From NCBI RefSeq assembly GCF_002288365.1, contig NZ_CP016782.1, positions 496,001 through 560,000 on the forward strand: a stretch of DNA of 64,000 bases, read 5' to 3'. A program made the translations under genes and the position numbers. How positions within the stretch are numbered: the first letter of the stretch is position 1; each line of letters starts with the position of its first letter. The DNA is from Candidatus Planktophila limnetica (GTDB lineage: Bacteria; Actinomycetota; Actinomycetes; Nanopelagicales; Nanopelagicaceae). Under the pieces are notes generated by a model, which had not been told where the DNA came from, searched no databases, and worked only from the letters and a program-made list of their open reading frames with translations. Of the stretch, positions 35,606 through 44,023 are shown in pieces.

Positions 35606-36043
35606 ATGAGCGACTTAAGCACTTCAACCATATCCATCGACGCACCAGTTGACGCTGTCCGAGCCATCCTCTTTGACTTGGCGGGCTACCCAAGCTGGTC
35701 AACTGCCATTAAGAGCGCCGAAGTTAAGGCAACCGATGATCAAGGTCGCGCAACGAGTGTGAAGGTTTCCATTGATGCGGGAATGATGAAAGATCGCGTT
35801 CTTCTTAATTACGACTGGAGCAGCGCACCAGACAAACTTGAGTTTTCACTTGAGGAAGCAGATTTATTGACAGCTATGAATGGCGCATACATCACCAAGG
35901 CAATCGATGCAGATACGACATCTGTTACATACGAGCTCGGTGTTGAAGTTTCAATGCCAATCCCATCGATGATGCGCACAAAAGCAGAGAAAGCCACAAT
36001 CGATCAGGCCCTGGCGCAACTTAAAGCTCACGCTGAAAACTAG
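35606..36043 (+). CDS. SRPBCC-family (polyketide cyclase/START-like) protein
   Basis: A 145-residue single-domain helix-grip protein. STISIDAPVDAVRAILFDL and YPSWSTAIKSAEV are the usual N-terminal strand and helix of the family. It probably binds a hydrophobic ligand; actinobacterial genomes often place such genes beside acyl-CoA ligases, as here (divergent). It lies 17 bp upstream of the ROK kinase and may be co-transcribed with it. Confidence 0.82.
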   Translation: MSDLSTSTISIDAPVDAVRAILFDLAGYPSWSTAIKSAEVKATDDQGRATSVKVSIDAGMMKDRVLLNYDWSSAPDKLEFSLEEADLLTAMNGAYITKAIDADTTSVTYELGVEVSMPIPSMMRTKAEKATIDQALAQLKAHAEN

Positions 36044-36060
36044 TTCTTTTCCCACCACTT

Positions 36061-37005
36061 ATGTCACTCACAATTGGAATTGACGTTGGTGGTACAAAAT
36101 TATTAGGTGGCGTTGTCGATGAAAATGGAAATGTTCTCTCTCATGCACGAAGTGAAACACCGCGTGAAGGTGGCCGCAAATTACTTCAAAATATTGCAGA
36201 CTTAGCAAAAGAATTAATTGCTGATAATAAAATTGAAGCTGTAGGACTCTCTGCCGCAGGATTTGTTTCATCTGATAGAAAAACGATGTTGGCTGCGCCA
36301 AATATTGCGGATTGGAATGGCGTAGATCTTGATAAGGAGTTAAACGAATTGATTGGCCTGCCAGTTGTTATTGAAAATGATGCAAATGCGGCAGCATGGG
36401 GAGAAGCCAAATTCGGCGCAGGCAAGAATCAAGATCATGTAATGCTTTTGACAATTGGAACTGGCATTGGCGGCGGCTTAGTCATAAATGGAAATCTACA
36501 TCGTGGAGCATTTGGTGTGGCAGCCGAATTTGGTCATGTGCGTGTTGTTCCAGAGGGACATTTATGTGGTTGCGGTGCCCGAGGTTGCTTTGAACAATAT
36601 GCATCTGGAAATGCATTATTGCGCCATGCACGCGAAGCGATAGCAGCGAGTCCAGAACTTGCACGAAATCTTTTATCACGCGGTGACGGAAGTGTTAATG
36701 GACTAACTGGTGCTGCAATCACAGATGCTGCCCGAGATGGGGATCCAGTAGCACTTGCAGCCTTTAACACAACAGCGCAGTGGCTCGGGGCTGGTATTGC
36801 AACATTAAGTGTTGTTCTTGATCCCCGATTTGTAATCATTGGCGGCGGAGTAATTGATGCTGGCGATATTTTGCTCAAACCAACTCGTGAAGCTGTTGCG
36901 CGTTATATGCCTTTTGCGGGAAAACACCCATACCCAGAAATTATTCCTGCAGCACTTGGTAATAAAGCTGGCCTTATTGGCGTCTCTGATTTAGCTAGAC
37001 GCTAA
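36061..37005 (+). CDS. ROK-family glucokinase
   Basis: ATP-dependent glucose kinase, 314 residues. The phosphate-binding DVGGTKLLGGVVD, the catalytic ENDANAAAWGE, GTGIGGGLV, and the zinc-binding CGCGARGCFEQYASG typical of ROK proteins are visible. In actinobacteria such a kinase (GlkA/PpgK group) feeds glycolysis and carbon-catabolite control. The start ATG is 17 bp after the SRPBCC stop and lacks a clear ribosome-binding site. Confidence 0.9.
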   Translation: MSLTIGIDVGGTKLLGGVVDENGNVLSHARSETPREGGRKLLQNIADLAKELIADNKIEAVGLSAAGFVSSDRKTMLAAPNIADWNGVDLDKELNELIGLPVVIENDANAAAWGEAKFGAGKNQDHVMLLTIGTGIGGGLVINGNLHRGAFGVAAEFGHVRVVPEGHLCGCGARGCFEQYASGNALLRHAREAIAASPELARNLLSRGDGSVNGLTGAAITDAARDGDPVALAAFNTTAQWLGAGIATLSVVLDPRFVIIGGGVIDAGDILLKPTREAVARYMPFAGKHPYPEIIPAALGNKAGLIGVSDLARR

Positions 37006-37017
37006 TTTTTTCACTAA

Positions 37018-37293
37018 TTAAAGCTCGACTCCATCATCTCTATTATTTTCATGTCGCAGCCAACGTCTAATTGCTAGACGTGCACTGGCAATAAAATTTC
37101 TCACACCAGGCCATGAGGGATTCGGTTCTTCAAAATGGTTATCGTCGAAGGTATCGGCATTTTCTAAATCATCTAAGTACGTATTAGGTGTTGATTCATC
37201 AAGTGATAAGCCCGCAACCATAGATTCAAACTCTGAATTTATGAGATCCATCTCATCATCGTTTGGATCCTTCGGTGCCGGGGTATCGCTCAC
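37018..37293 (-). CDS. small acidic hypothetical protein
   Basis: An uncharacterised 91-residue protein: a long acidic, probably disordered N-terminal part and a basic C-terminal segment, FIASARLAIRRWLRHENN. GTG 37293 is chosen because CACTAT lies 6 bases upstream on the minus strand, weakly matching the local -10 pattern; an in-frame TTG at 37299 is the alternative. It lies between the glucokinase and PlsC genes. No function is proposed. Confidence 0.55.
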   Translation of the reverse strand: MSDTPAPKDPNDDEMDLINSEFESMVAGLSLDESTPNTYLDDLENADTFDDNHFEEPNPSWPGVRNFIASARLAIRRWLRHENNRDDGVEL

Positions 37294-37376
37294 GCTCAAA
37301 TAGTGGCACAGGCGTTGCTATCCACTAAATTAGGAGCACTAGATTTGAATAGTTTTCTCAACGAGGAGGAGTGAAG

Positions 37377-38072
37377 ATGAATGTAAACAATCTTCCATAC
37401 GGCGTGCTGCGTGCATTTCTTACTCCATTTTTGATGTTGGCTTTTCGTCCCAAGGTAAAAGGCTTGAGAAATGTTCCAGCCAGTGGCCCCGTCATAATCG
37501 CGAGTAATCATTTATCTTTTAGTGACTCGATTTTTATGCCACTTGTGGTTCCACGCAAGGTTACATTTCTTGCAAAATCTGAATACTTCACTTCTCCTGG
37601 TCCAAAAGGGTTACTCAAGAAATTAACTTTTATCGCACTCGGCCAAGTTCCTGTTGATCGTTCCGGCGGTCGTCGCAGTGAAGCCGCTCTGATTACTGGA
37701 TTACAGGTTCTGGCAGAAGGGGAGTGTTTAGGTATCTATCCCGAAGGAACTCGTTCTCCTGATGGTCGTTTATATAAAGGACGCAGTGGAATTGCTCGTC
37801 TGGCAATTGAATCAGGGGCTCCAATTATTCCGGTTGCAATGTTTAACACCGAAAAAATTCAACCAACGGGCAAAGTAATTCCAAAGATTATGCGAGTGAA
37901 AATGATTTTTGGTGAGCCAATGTATTTTGAAGGGGACTCAGCAGATTTACTACACCTGCGAGATGTCACCGATCAAATTATGAAAAAGATTCAAGAAATG
38001 TCTGGCCAGGAATACGTAGATATTTATGCCAGTCGCAAGAAAGATGAACTCAAAGACGAATCTGAGTATTAA
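37377..38072 (+). CDS. 1-acyl-sn-glycerol-3-phosphate acyltransferase (PlsC family)
   Basis: Membrane-associated acyltransferase making phosphatidic acid, 231 residues. The NHLSFSD (NHxxxxD) catalytic motif and the YPEGTRS substrate motif are present. ATG 37377 is chosen over GTG 37371 because AGGAGGAG lies the right distance upstream. A second PlsC-like protein is encoded at 49127-49828. The stop overlaps the convergent nuclease gene (TTAA 38069-38072). Confidence 0.9.
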   Translation: MNVNNLPYGVLRAFLTPFLMLAFRPKVKGLRNVPASGPVIIASNHLSFSDSIFMPLVVPRKVTFLAKSEYFTSPGPKGLLKKLTFIALGQVPVDRSGGRRSEAALITGLQVLAEGECLGIYPEGTRSPDGRLYKGRSGIARLAIESGAPIIPVAMFNTEKIQPTGKVIPKIMRVKMIFGEPMYFEGDSADLLHLRDVTDQIMKKIQEMSGQEYVDIYASRKKDELKDESEY

Positions 38073-38746
38073 TCCTCGATTTCACTTCGCTGCACTAAGT
38101 AATTACATGTTGGACACTTTGGGCCTGCATCAGGAAAATCTGCTTCCAATACATTAATGAGATCTTCAATCAGCGCCATGAATTGTGCTTCATTTCGCTC
38201 TACAGGCAGATAGTGCTGAGCTGCAAAGAACCCTTGTTTTTCTTTGATATCAAATGCTGCGTTGGGATTCCACACAAGTAAACCCATCGTTGCCACACTG
38301 ACCGCAGCGCCTTGAAGTGGATTTTCAAGGGAGTGTGCATACGCCTCTAATTGAGGAGCATAGAATTCACCGTTATCTCGAGAACTATCTGACACTTTGC
38401 AATCAATAAGGGCTACGGTGCCATCTTCATTGCTTGCAACTAAGTCATATTTTCCGCGGATATGCCAACGCGTTTCGAAACCATTTAATGTGATGGGCTT
38501 GCTCTTGACCCATCCGCCCCATTGTGTGACTTTTCCTGGGCGAAGTGTTGGGTGTATATCTTGCATAGATGCCCCACGAAAGTGTTTTTCCTGCAGATCT
38601 GCCAATGTGCCAACTAAAGGGAAAGCACCAGGCATAGTTACCTTAAACCAATACTTAATCCATAAACATCTTTTACATGTTGATAATCCAAATGTGAGAT
38701 CAGAGGGTGAGATAAATTCTGTGGCCGGGGCTGCTGGTTTTTTCAT
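38069..38746 (-). CDS. stand-alone PD-(D/E)XK nuclease with four cysteines (Cas4/RecB-like)
   Basis: A 225-residue protein with the RecB-family nuclease core: Asp101 in GKYDLV, Asp115-x-Lys117 in LIDCK, and the QLEAY motif (Gln132, Tyr136). Two Cys pairs, Cys24/Cys27 (STCKRC) and Cys211/Cys214 (KCPTC), flank the domain, as in Cas4 and AddB nucleases where they hold an iron-sulfur cluster. No cas genes, helicase or CRISPR array is present in the window. It likely acts in DNA repair or end processing; the exact role is unknown. The ATG has GAGAAGA 7 bases upstream. It lies between PlsC and a LysE exporter. Confidence 0.75.
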   Translation of the reverse strand: MKKPAAPATEFISPSDLTFGLSTCKRCLWIKYWFKVTMPGAFPLVGTLADLQEKHFRGASMQDIHPTLRPGKVTQWGGWVKSKPITLNGFETRWHIRGKYDLVASNEDGTVALIDCKVSDSSRDNGEFYAPQLEAYAHSLENPLQGAAVSVATMGLLVWNPNAAFDIKEKQGFFAAQHYLPVERNEAQFMALIEDLINVLEADFPDAGPKCPTCNYLVQRSEIED

Positions 38747-38761
38747 GAATGAATCTTCTCG

Positions 38762-39406
38762 CTAAGCACTGACAATTGCTGAGATCAAGACCGATATTCC
38801 AAGAATAATCATCACTGTTCCACCTGTTGCGCGTAGTTTTTCTAATCTTTTCGGATCAGTTGCCAACCATTGACGTGCGGTGCCCGCTAGTAAACCCCAG
38901 GATCCATCGGAGATAAATGCCAAAATGGAAAAAACTGCACCAAGAAAAATTAGCTGAAGCGCAACGCTTCCTTTTTCGCGATCAACGAACTGCGGCAAAA
39001 CTGCGGCATAAAAAACTAAACCTTTTGGATTAAGCGCTCCAACCCAAAACCCATCGCGGACAGAACGCGCAATGCCCGGAGCGATATCGCCTTGATTGCG
39101 CATATCTTCAGCGTGTACTCGTCGATGTCTGATGGCATCCACGCCTAGGTACATGAGATACAAACCGCCACCCCATTGAATAGCGGCGTATGCAAGATCA
39201 GATCTTTGAAGTACTGGTCCTAGTCCAATTGCCACAAGAGTAGAAAGTGCAAAGGCACCAGTGACATTTCCTGCAACTGTAAAGACTGCTGTTTTGCGGC
39301 CCCAGGCAATCGCTCGAGCGATAACGAATAAAACACTTGGTCCTGGCGCCAAGATGATCACCATCGCGGCCACGATGTATTCAGGTAGCCGCGAAGGAAT
39401 GACCAT
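38762..39406 (-). CDS. LysE/RhtB-family amino acid exporter
   Basis: Six-helix exporter of 214 residues. The N-terminal PEYIVAAMVIILAPGPSVLFVIARAI and the following glycine-rich GNVTGAF are diagnostic of the LysE/RhtB family, as is GALNPKGLVFYAAVLPQF. Substrates are amino acids such as threonine or homoserine; not assignable here. The start is ATG 39406 with TAAGAT 6 bases upstream on the minus strand. It is divergent from padR across a 196-bp region. Confidence 0.88.
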   Translation of the reverse strand: MVIPSRLPEYIVAAMVIILAPGPSVLFVIARAIAWGRKTAVFTVAGNVTGAFALSTLVAIGLGPVLQRSDLAYAAIQWGGGLYLMYLGVDAIRHRRVHAEDMRNQGDIAPGIARSVRDGFWVGALNPKGLVFYAAVLPQFVDREKGSVALQLIFLGAVFSILAFISDGSWGLLAGTARQWLATDPKRLEKLRATGGTVMIILGISVLISAIVSA

Positions 39407-39412
39407 AGCGGC

Positions 39413-39418
39413 ATCTTA
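39413..39418 (-). promoter_or_regulatory. -10 element TAAGAT, leaderless promoter of the LysE exporter
   Basis: On the minus strand TAAGAT is followed by 6 bases and ATG 39406. Confidence 0.6.
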
Positions 39419-39470
39419 TGGCGAGAGGGATTGAGCCCACAGGTTGGTAGAAGAGGATGGGTAGTGGATT

Positions 39471-39530
39471 AGACGCCGGAAGGTGGCCCTGGCGCAGGGC
39501 GAGCCGAGTTGCCTGCCGGCTGCGTATCGG
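39471..39530. other. GC-rich, foldable island; candidate structured RNA
   Basis: About 75% GC by hand count over 60 bp, in DNA otherwise far richer in A+T. A perfect hairpin GCCCTG-GCG-CAGGGC (39486-39500) sits inside an outer pairing GCCGG (39475-39479) with CCGGC (39116-39120 counted within the line, i.e. 39516-39520). No coding potential is apparent. The strand is uncertain; it lies between divergent lysE and padR. Confidence 0.4.
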
Positions 39531-39547
39531 GTTAACTAGCGCTTCGT

Positions 39548-39564
39548 TATATCGAATCGATATA
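39548..39564. promoter_or_regulatory. candidate PadR operator, inverted repeat TATATCG-AAT-CGATATA
   Basis: A perfect 7-bp inverted repeat with a 3-base centre lies 38 bp before the padR start. PadR proteins often repress their own operon, so this is the best candidate site controlling padR-ino1. Confidence 0.55.
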
Positions 39565-39602
39565 CCTACCGATAGTTCAGCCCGAATGGAAGGAGAATTC
39601 AA

Positions 39603-40130
39603 ATGCGCTCGCGTAGTGAGTCACTCGAATTCGCCCTCCTTGGACTTCTTTCACAGAGTCCGCTTCACGGCTATGAACTTCGCAAAAGAATGAGCGCCAT
39701 ATTTGGTCCATTTCGCGCACTCTCATTTTCTGTTCTCTATCCGCAATTACGCAAAATGATGGAAGCCGGACTCATTGATGCATCCGTGGCTGACACATCT
39801 CGGCGCTCGCGAATTGTTTATGTGATCACAGCAAAAGGAACGAAACGCTTTGAAACTCTGGCAGAGACAGTAAGTCCTGATACATGGGAAGACGAAGGTT
39901 TTGAAATTCGCTTTGCATTCTTTGGTCCAACATCGACTAAGAATCGCGTACGAATTTTGGAAGGCCGACACCGTCGGTTGAAAGAGAAAGCAGAGATTTT
40001 GCGTGGAGAGCTCGAAAAATCTCCCGTGGGAATCGATAAATATCTCGAAGAGTGGCGTCGTCACTCTTTGGAATCAGCACAGCGAGAAATCGACTGGCTG
40101 GAAGACATGATCAAAACCGAGAGGAAATAG
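39603..40130 (+). CDS. PadR-family transcriptional regulator
   Basis: A 175-residue winged-helix repressor. [21 protein letters not shown] is the characteristic PadR N-terminal helix-turn-helix (about residues 10-30), followed by [18 protein letters not shown]; the C-terminal half is the helical dimerisation domain. A clear AAGGAG lies 9 bases before ATG 39603. It is directly upstream of ino1 (1 bp between stop and GTG), an arrangement conserved in actinobacteria, and probably controls inositol synthesis. Confidence 0.92.
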   Translation: MRSRSESLEFALLGLLSQSPLHGYELRKRMSAIFGPFRALSFSVLYPQLRKMMEAGLIDASVADTSRRSRIVYVITAKGTKRFETLAETVSPDTWEDEGFEIRFAFFGPTSTKNRVRILEGRHRRLKEKAEILRGELEKSPVGIDKYLEEWRRHSLESAQREIDWLEDMIKTERK

Positions 40131-40131
40131 A

Positions 40132-41229
40132 GTGAAAATAACAACCGGTAAAGGCGATATCCGAGTTGCAATCGTTGGCGTTGGAAACTGCGCTAACTCT
40201 CTAATTCAAGGCGTTGTCTATTACAAAGATGCTGCCCGCGACCAAGAGATTCCAGGACTGATGCACGCTGTTGTTGGGGGATACCACATCAATAACGTCA
40301 AGTTCGTTGCAGCATTTGATGTCGATAAGAAAAAAGTCGGTCTAGACATGGCAGATGCCATCTGGGCGAGTGAAAACAACACTATTAAATTCGCCAATGT
40401 TGATAAAACAGGCGTTGAAGTTTTGCGTGGAGTTACACATGATGGCCTTGGTCGTTATTACCGCGAAACAATCGAAGAGTCATCTGCAGCGCCAGTTGAC
40501 GTTGTAGCAGTTCTCAAGGAAGAGCAAGTAGATGTACTTATTTGCTACTTGCCAGTGGGATCAGAAGTTGCAGCGAAGTTCTATGCACAGTGTGCAATTG
40601 ATGCAGGATGTGCTTTTGTTAATGCACTTCCAGTCTTTATTGCATCTGACCCAGTATGGGAGAAGAAATTTGCTGATGCCGGTCTACCCATCGTTGGCGA
40701 TGACATCAAGAGCCAGGTAGGTGCAACTATTACGCACCGAATCATGGCTAAGTTATTCCAAGATCGCGGTGTTCACCTTGATCGCACCTACCAATTAAAT
40801 GTTGGTGGAAACATGGACTTTAAGAACATGCTTGAGCGTGATCGCCTAGAGTCCAAGAAGATTTCAAAGACCAACTCAGTTACATCACAACTTCATCATG
40901 ATTTGGGTGAAAAGAATGTTCACATCGGACCTTCTGATTACATTCCATGGCTAGATGATCGAAAGTGGGCCTACGTTCGCCTCGAAGGTCGTGCTTTCGG
41001 TGATGTTCCTCTAAATCTTGAGTACAAGCTAGAAGTATGGGACTCACCAAACTCTGCTGGTGTAATCATCGATGCGCTTCGCTGCGCAAAGATTGGTCTT
41101 GATCGCAAAATTGGTGGAGCACTTCTTTCACCATCTAGCTATTTCATGAAGACTCCACCAACTCAATACACAGATGAACAAGCACATGTTAAGACTGAAG
41201 ATTTCATTTCAGGAAAGCTTGATCGCTAA
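40132..41229 (+). CDS. ino1: inositol-3-phosphate synthase
   Basis: Converts glucose 6-phosphate to 1L-myo-inositol 1-phosphate with NAD+, the first step to phosphatidylinositol and mycothiol. It has 365 residues, the short actinobacterial form. The NAD motif [13 protein letters not shown] is at the N-terminus; [11 protein letters not shown] and [14 protein letters not shown] are the catalytic segments. GTG 40132 follows the padR stop by one base, with AGAGGAAA upstream. A strong bidirectional terminator follows. Confidence 0.94.
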   Translation: MKITTGKGDIRVAIVGVGNCANSLIQGVVYYKDAARDQEIPGLMHAVVGGYHINNVKFVAAFDVDKKKVGLDMADAIWASENNTIKFANVDKTGVEVLRGVTHDGLGRYYRETIEESSAAPVDVVAVLKEEQVDVLICYLPVGSEVAAKFYAQCAIDAGCAFVNALPVFIASDPVWEKKFADAGLPIVGDDIKSQVGATITHRIMAKLFQDRGVHLDRTYQLNVGGNMDFKNMLERDRLESKKISKTNSVTSQLHHDLGEKNVHIGPSDYIPWLDDRKWAYVRLEGRAFGDVPLNLEYKLEVWDSPNSAGVIIDALRCAKIGLDRKIGGALLSPSSYFMKTPPTQYTDEQAHVKTEDFISGKLDR

Positions 41230-41252
41230 AGACTAAATACTCTCGGTAATAG

Positions 41253-41286
41253 AAAAACCCCCCTGACTATTGTCAGGGGGGTTTTT
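41253..41286 (+). terminator. bidirectional rho-independent terminator after ino1
   Basis: A 15-bp perfect stem, AAAAACCCCCCTGAC / GTCAGGGGGGTTTTT, with loop TATT. The A- and T-runs on both sides let it serve ino1 and the convergent membrane-protein gene. Confidence 0.93.
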
Positions 41287-41310
41287 ACTTCCCTCACGGA
41301 GAGTTGAGGG

Positions 41311-41889
41311 TCAAATCGTCGCCTCTTCAGGAGTGCGACGAATATGAACTATTCCCGCGATAGAAAGAAGAAGAAGCAGGATGCCTCCGACTAGTGAAGC
41401 AAGTGCAGCGATTGCTGCAATGTTTCCAAGAGTTCCGAATGCGTATGCTTCAAGGAGAAGTCCACGCAATGTATTTCCCATAAATAATGTTTGGCGAAGA
41501 TCGCCAAGTTTTGCGATTTCTTCAGGAGTTGCTGTGCCGCCCTTGGCAGCGCCCATATACATTCCAGAAACTTCTGAATACGTTGCTTCTTTTCCTATAC
41601 CAGCTTTTGCAGCGCCTTTCATGTGTTCCCAAATGTAAAGGTCTGCATAATCGCGGGCCATTTCACCAGTAGTTACTTGCATCTTTGACCACTTAGCTAA
41701 TTGATCTTTAGTTGCAGGTGGCATCGCCTCTGCAGCAGGAAATGAAATGTTTTGATTTTCTAGTTGGCTCTTGACTGAGTCTTGAGCAAATGTTGCGCCC
41801 CAGTTTAGAAGTCCTGATAGTACGAGCAAGAATACGGAAAGTCCGAATCCTACGAATGTTACGATCTTGTCAAATGTCTTGCGTCTCAT
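41311..41889 (-). CDS. conserved membrane protein of unknown function
   Basis: A 192-residue protein not recognised as a named family. One hydrophobic helix (about 9-31), a soluble extracytoplasmic part of about 115 residues, and a second long hydrophobic stretch (about 150-180, possibly two helices) ending in a short basic tail, RRTPEEATI. The conserved-looking segment is GDLRQTLFMGNTLRGLLLEAYAFG. A strong ribosome-binding site (GGGAGAGAAC) precedes the ATG. It lies downstream of a lone HTH protein on the same strand. Confidence 0.7.
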   Translation of the reverse strand: MRRKTFDKIVTFVGFGLSVFLLVLSGLLNWGATFAQDSVKSQLENQNISFPAAEAMPPATKDQLAKWSKMQVTTGEMARDYADLYIWEHMKGAAKAGIGKEATYSEVSGMYMGAAKGGTATPEEIAKLGDLRQTLFMGNTLRGLLLEAYAFGTLGNIAAIAALASLVGGILLLLLSIAGIVHIRRTPEEATI

Positions 41890-41917
41890 TTTTGTTCTCT
41901 CCCATTTTTAATTGTTG

Positions 41918-41943
41918 TGTAGTTCTTGCAATTTCTAACTACA
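41918..41943. promoter_or_regulatory. inverted repeat TGTAGTT-N12-AACTACA upstream of the membrane-protein gene
   Basis: Perfect 7-bp arms with a 12-bp spacer lie 29 bp before the ATG of the minus-strand membrane-protein gene. A dimeric regulator such as the neighbouring LuxR-type protein is a possible binder. Confidence 0.4.
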
Positions 41944-42025
41944 AGACAATTAAAGACCTGCAAGAGAAAATGAGTTTTGAATTTGCTGGTGCTGGCTCTC
42001 AGCACAATGTGAACTCTGTTACTAA

Positions 42026-42343
42026 TTAATCATGGCGATGGCAAATTGATCTGCCATCGGAATCTATTTCAAAGTGCTGGCACTCAACTTGTAGTTTGTC
42101 GAAAGCGCTGTCTCCATAATGTGTACGAAAAGCAAGTGCAAGTAGTACTCGGGTATTTGTGTCCGCATCGGATTTAATAGCAAAAGCTTTGGCGGAACGA
42201 GAGACCGTATTTTCCACAACTTTTTCGGTATGAGAAGTTTGTGCTGCAATAGCCGAATTTGATTTACCCTCGCAGAGCAGGCCAAGTACCAGCTTTTCAA
42301 ATGGTGTTAGTTCGCGGTTCGCTATCGTTATATCTATTGCCAT
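42026..42343 (-). CDS. lone LuxR-type HTH protein
   Basis: A 105-residue protein with a GerE/LuxR-type HTH in its first 70 residues: LTPFEKLVLGLLCEGKSNSAIA and SHTEKVVENTVSRSAKAF align with the response-regulator output domain, but there is no receiver domain. The last 30 residues, including two Cys and several His (ECQHFEI, SICHRHD), are unlike the family and could bind metal. ATG 42343 is chosen over a longer frame because GGAGAGGG lies 7 bases upstream. Confidence 0.7.
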   Translation of the reverse strand: MAIDITIANRELTPFEKLVLGLLCEGKSNSAIAAQTSHTEKVVENTVSRSAKAFAIKSDADTNTRVLLALAFRTHYGDSAFDKLQVECQHFEIDSDGRSICHRHD

Positions 42344-42420
42344 TTTTTGACCCTCTCCAGGTGACTTTCGGCACGGTCGTGTTTCCATTGTCTACCTTCG
42401 CAAGGCATCTGTGTTACCTC

Positions 42421-42426
42421 TAAGAT
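42421..42426 (+). promoter_or_regulatory. -10 element TAAGAT, leaderless promoter of the crotonase operon
   Basis: TAAGAT is followed by 6 bases and ATG 42433. Confidence 0.6.
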
Positions 42427-42432
42427 GCTCGG

Positions 42433-43176
42433 ATGAGCGAAATCTTGACCACAAGCGCTGAGCAAATCCTCACAATCAGCTTTAACCGCCCCGCAAAGAT
42501 GAATGCGCTGACTCGCGATATGTATGCCGGTTTGGCAACTGCGCTCAATGAGGCTGCTGGAGATTTTGGAATTCGGGCTGTAATTCTGACAAGTGAAGGC
42601 GATCATTTCACTGCGGGAAACGACATTGGCGATTTTATGGCCAATCCTCCCACCGACAGTGATTCAGATGTCGCTAAGTTTTTGGCAGCGCTATTAGATT
42701 TTCCTAAACCTTTACTTGCAGCAGTGAAAGGAAATGCGGTCGGAGTAGGAACAACCATGTTGCTTCATTGCGATGTAGTGGTTGCATCTCCTACGGCCAA
42801 GTTTTCTATGCCATTTACTTCCCTGGGATTAGTTCCTGAAGCAGGTTCAAGTTATTTATTCCCACGTCTAGTTGGCTACCAAAGAGCTGCGCAAATTTTT
42901 ATGACCGGAGACTCTTTTGATGCCGCAGCCGCAAAAGAGATGGGACTTGTGGCGCAGATTGAAAATGATCCAATTACCGCAGTAACCACAATTGCTAAAC
43001 ACATTGCGCAGCAACCACCACAAGCAATGATTAATACCAAAGCACTGCTCAAGAGTGGATCACATGATGCGGTAGCCGCGGTCATGCGCGCAGAGTTTGA
43101 GCTATTTTCTCTCGCACTTCAATCAGAGGAAGCAATGGATGCTTTCATGAAATTTATGGCCAAGAAGGGTAAATAA
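42433..43176 (+). CDS. enoyl-CoA hydratase/isomerase family protein
   Basis: Crotonase-fold protein of 247 residues. The oxyanion segment (HFTAGNDI and KGNAVGVGTT) is present. Only one of the two catalytic Glu of hydratases is seen (LGLVPEAGSS); the first is replaced in GNAVGVGTTML. This pattern is closer to delta3,delta2-enoyl-CoA isomerases. It overlaps the SDR gene by one base (TAATG) and probably shares a transcript with the SDR and NCS1 permease. Confidence 0.85.
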   Translation: MSEILTTSAEQILTISFNRPAKMNALTRDMYAGLATALNEAAGDFGIRAVILTSEGDHFTAGNDIGDFMANPPTDSDSDVAKFLAALLDFPKPLLAAVKGNAVGVGTTMLLHCDVVVASPTAKFSMPFTSLGLVPEAGSSYLFPRLVGYQRAAQIFMTGDSFDAAAAKEMGLVAQIENDPITAVTTIAKHIAQQPPQAMINTKALLKSGSHDAVAAVMRAEFELFSLALQSEEAMDAFMKFMAKKGK

Positions 43177-44006
43177 TGTCACTCGCAGGAAAGCGCATCT
43201 TTGTTACTGGTGGTTCACGTGGAATAGGTTTGGCAATTGCTTTGCGCGCCGCCCAAGATGGCGCGCTCATCGCCATTGCTGCAAAGACAGCTGAAGCCAA
43301 TCCAAAACTACCCGGAACTATTTTTTCAGCAGCAAAGGAAATCGAAGTAGCAGGTGGCACAGCGCTTCCAATTCAATGCGACATTCGCGATGAGGCTCAA
43401 ATCGAAGCAGCAATTAACAAAACAGCAGAACAATTCGGTGGAATCGATATTTTGGTCAATAACGCAAGTGCGATTAATTTAACTCGCACGGATCAGACTC
43501 CCGCAAAGCGTTTTGATCTTATGTTTGATGTCAATGTCCGTGGAACGTTTCTGGTTTCACAAGCAGCCTTGCCACATTTACGACAGTCAGCAGAGGCTGG
43601 CCGCAATCCGCACATTTTGAATCTTTCCCCTCCACTATCAATGAAAGCCGTATGGTTTAAAAATCACGTTGCCTACACAATGGCAAAGTATGGAATGAGC
43701 ATGTGCGTTCTTGGCATGGCAGAAGAATTCAAGCGAGATGGCATTGGCGTTAATGCCTTATGGCCACGAACTGTCATCGATACCGCAGCACTGCAAATGA
43801 TTCCGGGTATTGATGCGAAAGCGGGCAGAACACCACAAATTCTCGCTGATGCCGCACACATCATCTTTAGTCGTGATGCCAAAGAGTGCACAGGCAACTT
43901 CTTTGTAGATGACACGCTCCTTGCAAGTGAGGGAATCACAGACCTTGAAAAATACTCAGTCACTCCAGGAACGAAGGATTTCTTACTCGACTTTTTCTTG
44001 GACTAA
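43176..44006 (+). CDS. short-chain dehydrogenase (HSDL2-like)
   Basis: NAD(P)-dependent SDR of 276 residues. TGGSRGIGLAIA is the cofactor motif, NNASAI follows, and YTMAKYGMSM carries the catalytic Tyr and Lys. PPLSMKAVWFKNHVAY and the ending with GVNALWPRTVIDTAA are typical of the HSDL2 group linked to fatty-acid metabolism. It is coupled to the crotonase gene upstream. Confidence 0.87.
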   Translation: MSLAGKRIFVTGGSRGIGLAIALRAAQDGALIAIAAKTAEANPKLPGTIFSAAKEIEVAGGTALPIQCDIRDEAQIEAAINKTAEQFGGIDILVNNASAINLTRTDQTPAKRFDLMFDVNVRGTFLVSQAALPHLRQSAEAGRNPHILNLSPPLSMKAVWFKNHVAYTMAKYGMSMCVLGMAEEFKRDGIGVNALWPRTVIDTAALQMIPGIDAKAGRTPQILADAAHIIFSRDAKECTGNFFVDDTLLASEGITDLEKYSVTPGTKDFLLDFFLD

Positions 44007-44023
44007 GAAAGGTTTTTGCCAAA

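Noticed and set aside
39440-39545. tRNA-like GGTTGGTAGA segment upstream of padR
   Set aside because: There is no matching acceptor stem, anticodon arm or T-arm at the right distances, so it was not called a tRNA.
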